A DNA stretch of 64,000 nucleotides. Source: Polytrichum commune. Lineage: Eukaryota > Streptophyta > Polytrichopsida > Polytrichales > Polytrichaceae. A model generated the notes under the pieces. The model saw only the letters and a list, made by a program, of their open reading frames with translations, made no database searches and was not told the origin of the DNA. The position numbers were made by a program, and so were the translations under genes. Below, piece by piece: positions 25,376 to 36,800 of this stretch (positions are counted from its first letter, which is position 1; each line of letters starts with the position of its first letter). The stretch is from the NCBI GenBank assembly GCA_950295325.1, contig OX485809.1:5020001-5084000 (forward strand), in the 5' to 3' direction.

Positions 25376-25964
25376 ATTCATTGCAGCCTGGCAGAAAATT
25401 TGATCTCATATACATCATGAGATTCAAAACGAATCTTTGTTATTTGATTGAAAAGATCGCAGTTAGTTAATGCAACCCCATCATAAAGCTTCAAGACCAT
25501 GGCTTGGGGGAGGAAGTTGATGAGAGGAGCACTTTAGCACTACATCCAAGGGCCAACATGGATAATAATCAAGTCTTGAATGTCTTCTTGAGTCCTTTGC
25601 TTCGACATATGCTATATTACAATCTGGATGATTGATCACACCATCAACCACAACACAATGATATGTAAACTACAAATGCGAAGATTCAATACATTTGATG
25701 TGGTTAAGTGTAGTGGTTAGTCATAACCACCCTAAATGACCCCTTGCTCTAAAGTAACAATATCATGTGTAGATCACATTCACAAAATGAATGATTCACG
25801 TTAATGGTGTTTGCATTTCTAGTCATTTGTTGGAAGTAAAATTTGTTCTACACCCATATTAGGTTCCTCACTAACTACATAACTGATGAGAAGAGAGTAA
25901 ACGACAGAGCCCAACATTTTCCTTTAAATTTGCACCCATACCCAGACCATGCCCATCAGCAGCG

Positions 25965-26070
25965 ACCTATGCCCACCCATAGCATGACATGTGCGCACCC
26001 ATGCGCACCCACGCCCACACATAGCATGACATGTGCCCACCCATGCCCACCCATGCTATTCAAATTGCGC
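25965..26070 (+). repeat. Short tandem repeat, 42-bp unit, about two copies
   Basis: AGCATGACATGTGC occurs at 25981 and again at 26023, each followed by CCCA/GCAC-rich runs (ATGCCCACCC). C-rich on the plus strand. No function seen. Confidence 0.6.
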
Positions 26071-26644
26071 CCATGTATTCAAAAATTGTGTAATGTGTAT
26101 TACCCGCCTACACCAAGTCTTGGGTGGATCAAACAAATAAAAGGTCGTTCACTATCACTGGCTTAAGCCCGGAGCGCTTCTTGGTTAGCGTATTCCCTGC
26201 ATTTTTCCCTCTCGCTCCCTACCACTTTACAACATCCTTTATTTCTTGAGTTTTGGAATCCTCTTGGCAAGATTGGGTTTAAGGTAGGGTGGGAAAAGCA
26301 GAAGCACAAGAAAGTGACAAAAAAGAGACCGAGGATTCTTGGGAGCCCAGGGACACACTCAAGAAGGAGGAGGAGGAGAACAAGAAGAAGACACACTGAA
26401 GGATGGACTCACCTTACTGGGTGAAGGTGATTCGGTGCTCTTACCCTCAAAAGCATTGAATGAGAGCTCATTCAATGGCCCCTTCCAATATGCTTTTCTT
26501 TAGCCCATGCTCACCCATGAGAACTAATATCGAACCCATGCCCACCCAATGTAGGGCTTTGGTAGACGAGGAGTTGAGACACCATCAAGAAATCATGATT
26601 GGGGTTTTTGAGCAAATAGTTATGGAGTTGTGAAATTATAGTAA

Positions 26645-26930
26645 ATTAATTAACGGGCATAATTTGGTTACTTTTTTTTAATCAAGCACTTATATTTGTG
26701 TGGTGTGTGGTTAGTTGTGGATCTAGGAACATAGACAAAAAAAGGCATGTATTTAGAAAAAATTAGAATATGTGTCGAATTTTCTTAAACTAGTCAACAT
26801 AATTGGATGACCTATATGATAATGTTTATAATGAAGTCCAAAACTTACGAAGACAACGGCTACAACCTTGGTTTGGTTTTGCTAATCATATTCTAGGAGA
26901 AGTGGGCGCAGAGCTAAAAATGCGCATTTT
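26645..26930 (+). repeat. Interspersed repeat R3, copy b (worn)
   Basis: It shares GTGTGGTTAG, ATAATTGGATGACCTATATG and AGGAGAAGTGGGCGCAGA-type stretches in the same order as 47195-47515 and 11445-11770. It is more diverged than those two. Confidence 0.5.
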
Positions 26931-27556
26931 AGGTCCACTTATCTTTGACTGATGAAATAATGGCTTGTGATGCAGTTTTTTTTTTTTTTATCTAGACAAG
27001 GTAGTCTTCAAGGCTACAAAGACCATGAGGATAACATTATTTGTAGCACTCTGCTACAAGGCATCAAACTAATGTCTTAGTTTTCGTTCATGCCACGTAA
27101 GTACTCACCGAACCCTGATCCACCTATTTGGTTTGCATTGAGAAGCTCAAATAGGTGGATTAGGGCAATGTGTTTATTGCGTTGGGGTAAAACACACTTT
27201 GTGTTTGTACTGCATTTTGCAGCTTGTGCGGTGGCTTGCCTTGGATCTAGTCATTTTTTTGCTTTGTTATACTACCGCTCACATGGTTGTCTAGCCTCCC
27301 CATCGCCTTAAAACAGTTGCAGGGCAACACCTCTGGGCCATGTACTAAGCCCCTTAGTATTGGCTTCCATGCATATGTGCCCATGGACCATTGCACATTG
27401 ATACAAGATATATATATGGCAGGGTTATGGATAATAGCATTCCCACACTTACGGTAAGTTTCCATGTACTAGGCCGCTTGCTCACTAAATAGTGGGTTGG
27501 GGGTGTTCACATGTAATTAAGCACAAGCCACCATCCAACCATATTTTGGTGGTCCA

Positions 27557-28770
27557 CTAGAATGTGGAGGGATGTGAGCACATATAGCTAGACTTTCATG
27601 CATTTAGTAAAGAATCTTTAACCTACAAGTGCCGATCATGGAAGGATTGAAGATTGGTTTAGAAGGAGGAGGAGGAGGTTTTAACCTAGAGGAGGAGGTT
27701 AGTAGGTAGTCCCGGATATGAGAAGATGTGAGTAGCTAGTTGGCACATACCTCGGGGGGTTCACTCCCTCTTATATTTTGCATACACGTGCGTTTGGGAC
27801 CTATTTGTTGGGGGGCTATTTACCTTGCAGAAAAAGATTATAAGGTATGGTATTTTTCAAAACAAAGGTGTGATGGTATTTTACATGTAATCTTTTTTCA
27901 CTATTTTAAAACCCCCTATATTATATGTAAGTTTTTTTACAAAATTGATCTACAATGAATATATTAGACCCTATTTTTTATCGCACGTTGTTCTATGATT
28001 TTCGCCTGTGAATCCCCCGAGGCACATACGAACCCTACCCCACTAGATTCCCTTTACATTTGTGTGGGTTTGTCCTTGTTCACACTAGAATATGGTGGGC
28101 AAGCGGTCTACATAGAAACTCACCCTTACTAGTGTGGGCAACCAATGAATGGCTCCTACAAACATGGGCCACTTTTAGCTCCAAATTGGCTAATGATAGC
28201 TGTTGGATGTAATTAGTGTTGGTAGGAACTATTCACTGTGGTCCACACTAGTAAGTGCGGGTGGGCTACAACTTAAGTTTATAGGAATGGGCACCACTCT
28301 CCTCGAGAATTACTTGCGCAAGTCCGCTCCCAATCCATCTCTAGCATTTATTGTTGATCATAATTTCCCAACTTTCCAGATGGCTTCAATCTTGTTTTTC
28401 CTTGTTCGAAGTATGTAATGCTACCACTTGCCTTGCGCACAACATTTTTACCCAATGGGTAAATCCATCCCTTGGGGTTTAGGGTTTTGGTAGGGTTATT
28501 GGGCTGAGTTTCCATGTAGGCCGCTCGCCCACCAAAATTTAGTGTGTATAAGGACAAACCCGTCCAAATGTAAAGAGAATTTGGTGGGGTAGGGTTTGTA
28601 TGTGCCAACTAGCTACTCCAATCTTCTCAAATCCAGGCCCATCTCCTAACCTCCTTTTCCTTCTAAAACCAATCTTCAATCCTTCTGTGACGACACTTAT
28701 AAGTTAAAATTTTTCTAGTGGGGTGTGCATGGAAGTCTAGTGCTCCGTGTCCATGACCCCCACATTCTAG
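27557..28770. mobile_element. Large foldback element with nested MITE-C
   Basis: The left arm from CTAGAATGTGG pairs with the right end CCCACATTCTAG. Arms of about 270 bp share AAGGATTGAAGATTGGTTT, GTAGCTAGTTGGCACATAC and ACCCTACCCCAC(C/T)A in inverse order. The left arm is split by about 260 bp (27760-28020). MITE-C copy 2 sits in the loop. Arms are imperfect, so the insertion is not recent. Confidence 0.6.
28121..28263. mobile_element. MITE-C, copy 2
   Basis: Ends CACCCTTACTAGTGTGGGC and GTCCACACTAGTAAGTGCGG are inverted. The interior ATGGGCCACTTTTAGCTCCA is identical to the same stretch of copy 1. Confidence 0.65.
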
Positions 28771-28790
28771 CAACCTGCCAACATGTATTA

Positions 28791-29054
28791 GGTAATCGTT
28801 TTATTGGAACCGGTTATCGGTGCAGAACCGGTTTTGCATCGATAACCGGTTCCAATAAAACGATTACCGGACGTAACCGGTTGGCCGCTTTGTTGAGCCG
28901 CGTAGGTGACCTAAACAATGGGTCACCTGTCACCATAACTGATTTAGATGATCATAACCGGCTGGGATGTCGAGGTTATTGTCTGCAAACCTGTGTGCTC
29001 AGAGCCAATCGTGTAGTGCCACCTCGGCGAAACAAAGCGGCCAACCGGTTACGT
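28791..29054. repeat. 78-bp palindrome plus a second inverted repeat rich in ACCGGT
   Basis: 28791-28868 is a near-perfect palindrome centred on ACCGGT: GGTAATCGTTTTATTGGAAC and the following CGGTTATCG recur inverted with no mismatch (29-bp arms). Immediately after, a 24-bp arm at 28871-28894 (start ACGTAACCGGTTGGCCGC) recurs inverted at 29031-29054. AACCGG motifs recur throughout and link the block to MITE-B. Confidence 0.85.
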
Positions 29055-29138
29055 GGTTGGATGGTGGCTTGTGCTTAACCACATGCGAGTGCGTCTGACC
29101 CATTATTTTCTAGAATCTAGTGGGCGGACTGCCCAGAT

Positions 29139-29364
29139 CTATGATCGGGGAGAACCGGCAGTTAGTTGCAAATGAACCGGTTGAGTTTGAGAAATAACCG
29201 GTTAACATTCAAGACTGCAGGAAAATTACCGATCATTTTGGAAGAATCTATAGAATATACCTCAATTTAATAAAGGAAAACCGGAGGATGTCAACCTGTA
29301 ACCGGTTGCACTTGCAAACGCTAGGATCTCAGCCGGTTATGCCTAAAAATCTCCCCGATCACTG
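29139..29364 (+). mobile_element. MITE-B (hAT-like), copy 2, with 8-bp target duplication
   Basis: Begins CTATGATCGGGGAGA, ends TCTCCCCGATCACTG, and is flanked on both sides by GCCCAGAT (29131-29138 and 29365-29372). The interior carries more intact AACCGGTT boxes than copy 1. Confidence 0.85.
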
Positions 29365-30835
29365 GCCCAGATGGAAACTCACTCTTAGAGACCCGAGAGT
29401 TTTGCGGCACTGCTATTCTGGGACTGCTGAAGAAGGTTCATCAATAGATCCTGGCATGATGTATTGAACTTTGTCGTTTAGAAGATTAAATCGTACTTTT
29501 CCAAAAACAGCAACACGTCAATTTATGTGGACTCCGCACTCATCATCATCAGCCACAAATCCTTTCACGTATACATGTCATTTACAGATCATATGCCGGT
29601 GGCTAGCTACCTAAGACAGTAAAATTCTTCACCAACGAAATGTTTGAGACGTGCGAAGTAGGAAACAAGATGCCGCAAGCTACAAGGCCCCCTCCCTCCC
29701 ACCTGCATGCATAATAAGAGAAGGAATCTTCTGCCACTGGATTTTTAGAGTCATTACTACAGTAGATGTATGGTGATTTTGCCTGAGAGACTTGAATAGA
29801 AAAGTTCACGAGCAAGATCTTGCTACGTATTCGAAGCTAGGGTACAAACCAATCTCTTCAAACATAGCTTCCTTAAAAGAATTCCTACAAGTAAGTATGC
29901 CACATGAAAGCAAATGCATCAGAGTCACATGTTCGAACTAACTTAAGTCATGATCTAAGTTACAGTACAATTTGGAGACGTTGACTTTCATTTGAGACTC
30001 TCGGCATGTTTATAAATAGAATATGGTTCTGGTAAGTAGTAGGAATTGCCAATATGCCTTTCGCCGGGATAACTGGGGAGAGGAGGTTTTTGCTGTGCTG
30101 CTACTTATCCTCTGTTGCGGTGCCGCCAACTTGGGCGGGCACAAGGATGAAGGGATCAACCAGTCGCAACCGGGAAGTTGAACCAATGGCAATTTGCCAG
30201 AGTTCTCGGTCCCACTTTCATCATCATCTCCATACATTGCTCAACAGACTCATCAGTCAAAGAAGATCCCAAAGCATAAGTATGGCATATGTAAGCATGT
30301 AATAAGTTTAGGATGTATTTTATCTTAGGTCCTTCCTCCATCTCCATAGCCTGTCGGCAGCGGTGACTTCTCTGTTTAGACTTCGAGGGTGCATACTACG
30401 TACAGAATTGTATTCACATTGAGCTTACTCTGAAATGCACTGCCGAATTTCACGTTTCCTTTTGCCGCACCACCTGAAGCCTTGAATGGGAACCTCCTAA
30501 CCCATGCTCCTCAATAATTTCCGAACACGAAACTTCATCCCCGAGGAGGAATCCACTGCTTTACAACACTCGTCCCTATCTTTCATTGGAAGATCCATGT
30601 GGGGGAACCTGACGTGAGCTTTGCCTTGGCCACACAGATTTGCTTGGGATCTTCTTTAGCTCTTACTTGAGAAAGATGTCTCAAAAGCATCCGGTGGTCG
30701 TGGAATCGTCACAACATCGTGAGGAATATGGATTTGTCTCCACACTGATGGGATCCTAGCAAACATTTTGGAGCACATTTAACAGCATTAACGGTATCAT
30801 CACAGTTGAAGCAAGGAGGCCTGCCTGAGGAAGAG

Positions 30836-33800
30836 ATGGGTTGGGTGGAGGGTAAAGGCGGCCAGTGGACACCCGGGTGGTTGCGTTTCATACTTTGGCT
30901 GTTCGCTGTGTTTCTCACAACTTGTGAAGCTGTGAACAATGAAGGTTTGCATGCTTACATAAGAACTGTTCACTGGAAACTGCTGTTTACATGTACATTT
31001 AAAGCATATCTTAGTCCTTTTCCTTTATGGTAGAGCTAAAGAATACTGGCACATTACCAACGAGCAGCAAGTCAGTTTGAAGTTTAGTGTGTAGCGGTGG
31101 TTTATTGGGGGTTCCTTCTCCAGAAAATTCAAGCATTGTTCTGTGGATACCTTGAGATGGTTTTTTTTTGGTTCATAATCTTCGGAGTGCACCTTAAATT
31201 GAGGACATCATCTTGTTAGGGATGTCAGTTCTTCTCAACATTCAGAAACATGTGAAGCTGCGAATTTTGAAGGTGCTGGTCGTCACCTTTGTTGTCATTT
31301 GGAGAACTGTTCACTGGTAGACATTGCACCACATGCACATCTTAGTCTTTTTCCCTTCATGCTGAGACGAGGAGTAAGTCAGTTTGGATTTGGTATGTAT
31401 CGGGTTTTTATGGGTTGCTCCTCTAGAAAATCAAGCATTATTCTGTAGATATCCTGGGAAATAGCGTTGCCTCTAATGTTTTTTCTTGTTGAGAATCTTC
31501 GGAGATCTCCTTAATTTGAGGATACCATCTTGTTAGGCATGTCAGTTCTTTTTGGCGTTCAGAAACATGTGGAGTTGTGAATTTTGAAGATGCTGGCTGT
31601 CACTTTTGTTGTCATTTGGAGAACTGTTCACAGGAAACTGCCATTGACTTAGAAATTGCAACACATGCACATTTTAATTTTCCTCTAATGATAGAGCTAA
31701 AGTATCCTGGGATATTATTAACAAGTCACTTTGGAGTTGGTATATACCAGTCGGTTTTGGTAGTAGTACTCTGAATGTTTTTCTTTTTGAGAATCTTCGG
31801 AGTGCTATGTAATTTGCATATACCACCTTGTTTCGGAAGTCATTGCTTCTTAGCGATTAGAAATTTGAGCCTGTAGATTATTTTCTTTTTGAGAATCTTC
31901 GGAGTGCTATGTAATTTGCATATACCACCTTGTTTCGGAAGTCATTGCTTCTTAGCGTTTAGAAATTTGAGCCTGTAGATTAAGTATCTTGGGTATGAAT
32001 CTTTCGCTTATTGCTGAAAGTCTCCATATTCTACACATTAAATCTCACTTATTGTCATCTACCCTACAGTGCTGTTGGATCGGCCGTGCCATAGTTAACG
32101 GCAGCGAAGAGAGAGCCATGGTGTGTCTGTTGTTTAATTTAGTGAGAAATAGTGTGGCCATGCTGAAGCTAAGTAGCCTCAAGTTGGGGCATTTCCTATA
32201 CTAAATAAGCAGTTATGTTGATGAGTTTTGTTTTCTGAAATGATGGAAGTGATGGTGGATAACAGGGTTGGCATTACAAGCCTTCAAGCAAGCGATCCAA
32301 GATCCCAAAGAAGCTCTGAAGAGCTGGAATGATACAGATATAACTCCATGCAACTGGTGGGGCATTATTTGCTTCAACTCCACCGATGTCGTCAAATCCA
32401 TGTACATCCCTGGGCCACAATACTTTTATCTCTGGAAATTATGTTTCTTTTTACAGTTGGAAACAGTTTTAGCCACGACCACGAAGCTGCTATGTACATT
32501 TTGCAGTTCTTGTAGTGGCTTATTTGCTTACGTCATCTATTAGAACTTCAGACTCAAGAAGGAGAGGTTGTTTTGACATTTTTGGGGTTTCGGATCTCAC
32601 AAATATAATATCCCAACATTGACATTTATTTATTTATTTATTGTTGTCATCGATTTCAGCAACCTTGCAAAACTCAACTTGAGTGGGACCATTGTTCCTC
32701 AGTTAGCAGAGTTGAGGTTCCTGCAACGCATGTAAGAGCTCCGTTACATTTGCAAATTGGTCATAGTTTCCTCCATCTGATTTTTGGGCTCAATCATTAT
32801 TATTTTAAAACACCATTTATCACTCCTGGTTTCTCAAAGCCTGTTATTCTGTGGCAGGTCCCTCCATCACAATAATTTCTATGGAGGAATTCCAGAGGTT
32901 CTGCAAAATCTCACAAACTTGAGGGCCTTGTAAGTACTGGGGCATTTAAACCCACCATGAAAAAATTTACTGTGCATCTGAACCATGTTTTAGGCTGAGA
33001 TATATTCTCAGACAACTGGGTGCCGAGACAAATTAAAAGTGCAAGTGTTGATGCAACATTTGGCTGATTCAAGGGTGCGTTTCCAGGTCACCAAATAGAA
33101 GGCCATGGTTTATCAGTTGAAAATCCAGTGTCTTACCTTGCTTCTTTGTGTGTTTCAGGTACTTGCAGAATAATGCTTTTTCTGGCAGTATCCCAAGTGG
33201 CATTGGTGGGTTATTTAAACTGCAAATATTGTAAGCACCGCAGCGCTTCACATGGAATCCTTACTATCGAACGGCTTCTTTTGTAGTAGACAATTGTCGT
33301 GATGTGCTACGTTGTCCTCTAACCTAGACTTTCGATTGCATTGCAGGGACTTGTCAAATAACAACCTTGATGGAGCAATCCCTGGGTCATTCAGTTCCTT
33401 TAGTAGTTTGCGTTCACTGTGAGCTCACTGTGACCTCCTTTGATTTTGCTGCTGTTTATGATACTTGTATCATCTTTTCCTTGTCTCCAGCATATCAAGA
33501 ACGCAAAGCATCATGCATATATATATATGCATATATTTTCCCATCTTTTTAAGATAGCTCCAAGATATTTGACTTCTACAACATGTTAGACGTACCATGG
33601 TACATGTATCCACATAATAACATTACATTGAATAGAGCAAACTTCCCTTTAAGTTGACGATGGGATGCTTGTTATGACGACCCAGGAATTTGTCTTACAA
33701 TCAACTCGGGGGAGAGGTGCCGGGGGGTGCTCTGCAGCGCTTCAACTCTTCCTCGTAAGCACCTTTAGGATTCATTTGTTAAAGCAATTTTGAGATATGT

Positions 33801-36800
33801 TTTTGAAGTTCAAGTTTCTTAAGCACGTGTAAGGATGCTCTCTTTCTATTCTAGCTTCAAGAACAAATCCAGGAATGAAGGTCTTTGATTACATGCATGA
33901 ATACCAAGCATATTCAAGTGGCATTAAGCTCTCATTAGTCGACACCTCATTGTCACCTTGCATCTTCAGACGAAGCCTTTTAACATGTATCAGGATTCAA
34001 CTTAAAGAACTTGCCAAAAGGACTTTCAATGAGTGCATACTCTCTAATATGCTTATCTAGGAGAACACCTACCATACACTTAAGAATGCTATGTTGGGTG
34101 GGCCACACTAATTTACAAGTCACAACCCTTTTATTTATGCGTGACACGGCGTTTGCATTTTGTAGTTCGGTCAAACTTTAGCATCAATGTGTGACTCTTA
34201 CTACACTAACAACCAGTGAATGACATCTGTCCTGGCATGTGGCAGGTTTCTTGGAAACAGCTATTTATGTGGCCTTCCTGGGTCAGGTTTGCCAACTTGT
34301 CAATTCTCAGCAGTTCCAGCCTCTGCCCCTGTGCTTGCACCAGGTATATTCTCTCACCTTGTGTGTGTGTGTGAGTGTGAGTATGGATTTTTCCTTAAAT
34401 CATCAGGACTGCATTTTTTAATTTAGAAATCAAAACGTCTTCTGAGGAGAATGTTTAATTTTCTCATACAACTTCTCAGCAACGTTTATCCTCTCTGGCA
34501 ATGTTCTTCCTTTCTGGTAATACCATATCATTCTTAAGCATTTGTAAGGACGTTCTATTCTAGCTTCGAGCATAAATTTTCAAGAATGAAGGTGCTTAAG
34601 TACATGCATGAATGCCGAGGAGTATAGTCAAGTGCCATTGAGCTCTCAATAGTCAGACACCTCATTGTTGCCTATCTTCAGACATGAGGTCTACTTATAT
34701 CTACCAAGATTCAATTGAGAGGCGCATTCCTAATGGAATCATTCTTAGATTATCTGGATTACCTAAGAATCATTTCATTTGCATTGGAACCTAAATAGGC
34801 TATTTGAGAATGTTATAATGCAGTTTAGGGGGTTTTATTGGCTATTCTTGTGGTTTGAAGGATCCAAGATTTGAAAACTTTCAAATTGGGGAGTCGAGTT
34901 ACTCAACTTTTTTTTCTCTTATCAAATCATTGCATTTTACTAACCAATGTGTTCATTTTTCTACTTATCTGCAGCCCAGGGACGTCACACCCTGAGTTTG
35001 CTACAAATAATATTGCTGTCGGTGGGACTATTTCTGCTCTTCAAGTTCATGATTGGAGCGTTTCTCATCATGCGTTGGATGAGGACGGATAACCGCCTAG
35101 AAATCAAGCTTGGAAGCAGTATGTACTCACGTTCATTTTATGTAATAGTCTTAGAAACAGAATTCTCTACAATCTTGTTTGTGATCAGAAAAGTGTGCTG
35201 ATGATCAAGGTAAGGACACTTTGAGCTGTGTGGATATGAAACGCTCAATTAGTCTGAGATGTTTGGAGAATTCAAAGTAAGGCTATTGCGTTTTTCATCA
35301 TATCTTTTGGAGATCTTGTCATTTTCAAAGTGAAGATTCTCTTTTTTATTAAATGATTATATGGGTCCCCCAATTTATGTTGACTATTCCGAATGGCTAA
35401 CAACTGTTGAGCACGTAGTCCACTCTCTTTTAAACACATGATATCCTCTTGGCGTCCCTCCTTAGATCCACACCTAACTACACATCACTCAAATATAGGT
35501 GTCCAATTAAGTTTATGTTAGCAAATGATGCCTGCTCACCTAGACAAGAAGGTATGCATGCAATCCTAACGTTGAGCATTGCCATTACCATTTGTCAGGT
35601 GGAAAGCTTGTGATGTTTCAAGGTGGGACGCAACTTCCTTCCTCCAAAGAGATGTTAAGTGCAATTCGGAAGATTCGAAGGAAACACATCATTGGCGAGG
35701 GTGGCCATGGAGTCGTCTACAAAGCCGAGTTCAAGCATCGTCACCCGACTTTTGCGGTGAAAAGACTAAAACCATCACTTGAGTCTGAACGAGGCTTTGA
35801 AAACGAGTTGGACACTCTTGGAACTGTGAAGCACAGGAACTTGGCAAGACTTAGGGGATTCTGCACGGCACCTGAAGTGAGGCTGTTGATTTATGACTTC
35901 ATTCCAAACGGCAATCTTCATCAACTTCTACATGGTAAGACATGAAAATACTTGTTGGGGGGTTATGACGTTCTTTTCCCCATCTCGATCCGTGAAGGAT
36001 TAATTATGGACCATAACTGTTGGACTGGTATCGCGATTTCTTGATGCTACTTGGGTGAATATAATGACGATTTTACATCTTTTTGCTATTTGTAGCGTAT
36101 GGATATTTGAGGATATTTTGTTTTTGATACCATTTGGGTTTATATACCATGCAAGTATCTACATACCTATGAAAATTTATCCCAGTATCAATATGGTATT
36201 AGGATGGCGTTGACCCAAATATTGACAAAGAGTCTCTCATTTTGTGATACCCATCAAGTATCAATATTTGACTGGTAATACAAGTTTGATAGCAGTCGGG
36301 TAGGTTCCTTAACACCATTTTGTGTATAGATACTTTGCCTTCACCAATACACTTGTCCAACATTGGTATAAATTAATCTGGATGTTTTCTTCTTATGGAA
36401 ACTTCAGGTGTGAGCAAGGAAGGATTATTTGCTGACTGGTCAGTTCGAATGCGAATAGCCATCGGGGTAGCTCGTGGCCTTGCGTATCTCCACCATGGTT
36501 GTAACCCTCGCATAATCCATGGAGACATCAGTGCTTCAAACATACTTCTCGACAAGGAATATGAGCCCTATCTTACGGATTTTGGCTTGGCTAAATTGGT
36601 GGGGATGTATAATACGCATGTCACTGGCACTGTGGGTGGATCGTTTGGCTACGTTGCACCAGGTATACCATCATGCATTAGAGTTGTATATGGAACGTAT
36701 GAAAGATCCTCTTGTATTCGAGACTTGGAGTGTATGGATATTCACCAACTTTTTAAAAGCTAAAATGTGCAGGATTTGAAAGGCCCCTTTCACATGACTG

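Larger units (their letters stand above)
16760..30835. other. 14-kb gene-free transposon field
   Basis: No gene is supported. Identified inside are MITE-A copy 2, two complete MITE-B copies and a fragment, MITE-C copies, an Emigrant/pogo-like MITE, a small foldback at 22308, a tandem array (20950-21885), an R3 copy, a large foldback (27557-28770) and a palindrome cluster (28791-29054). A GC-rich block at about 22130-22270 is unexplained. The stretch 29373-30835 should hold the promoter and leader of the receptor kinase; no specific motif is recognised there. Confidence 0.6.

Noticed and set aside
26163-26396. 77-codon minus-strand frame with a Leu-rich start resembling a signal peptide
   Set aside because: The Leu run comes from a GAGGAGGAGG-type simple repeat read in reverse; the rest has no recognisable domain.
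30010-30347. Overlapping minus-strand frames before the receptor kinase (VEQCMEMMMKVGPRTLANCH and others)
   Set aside because: The two frames are in different phases and share no family signature; more likely promoter sequence.
30806-30835. Upstream extension of the receptor kinase from 30806
   Set aside because: The codon at 30806 is TTG; the first ATG in frame is at 30836, which still precedes a good signal peptide.
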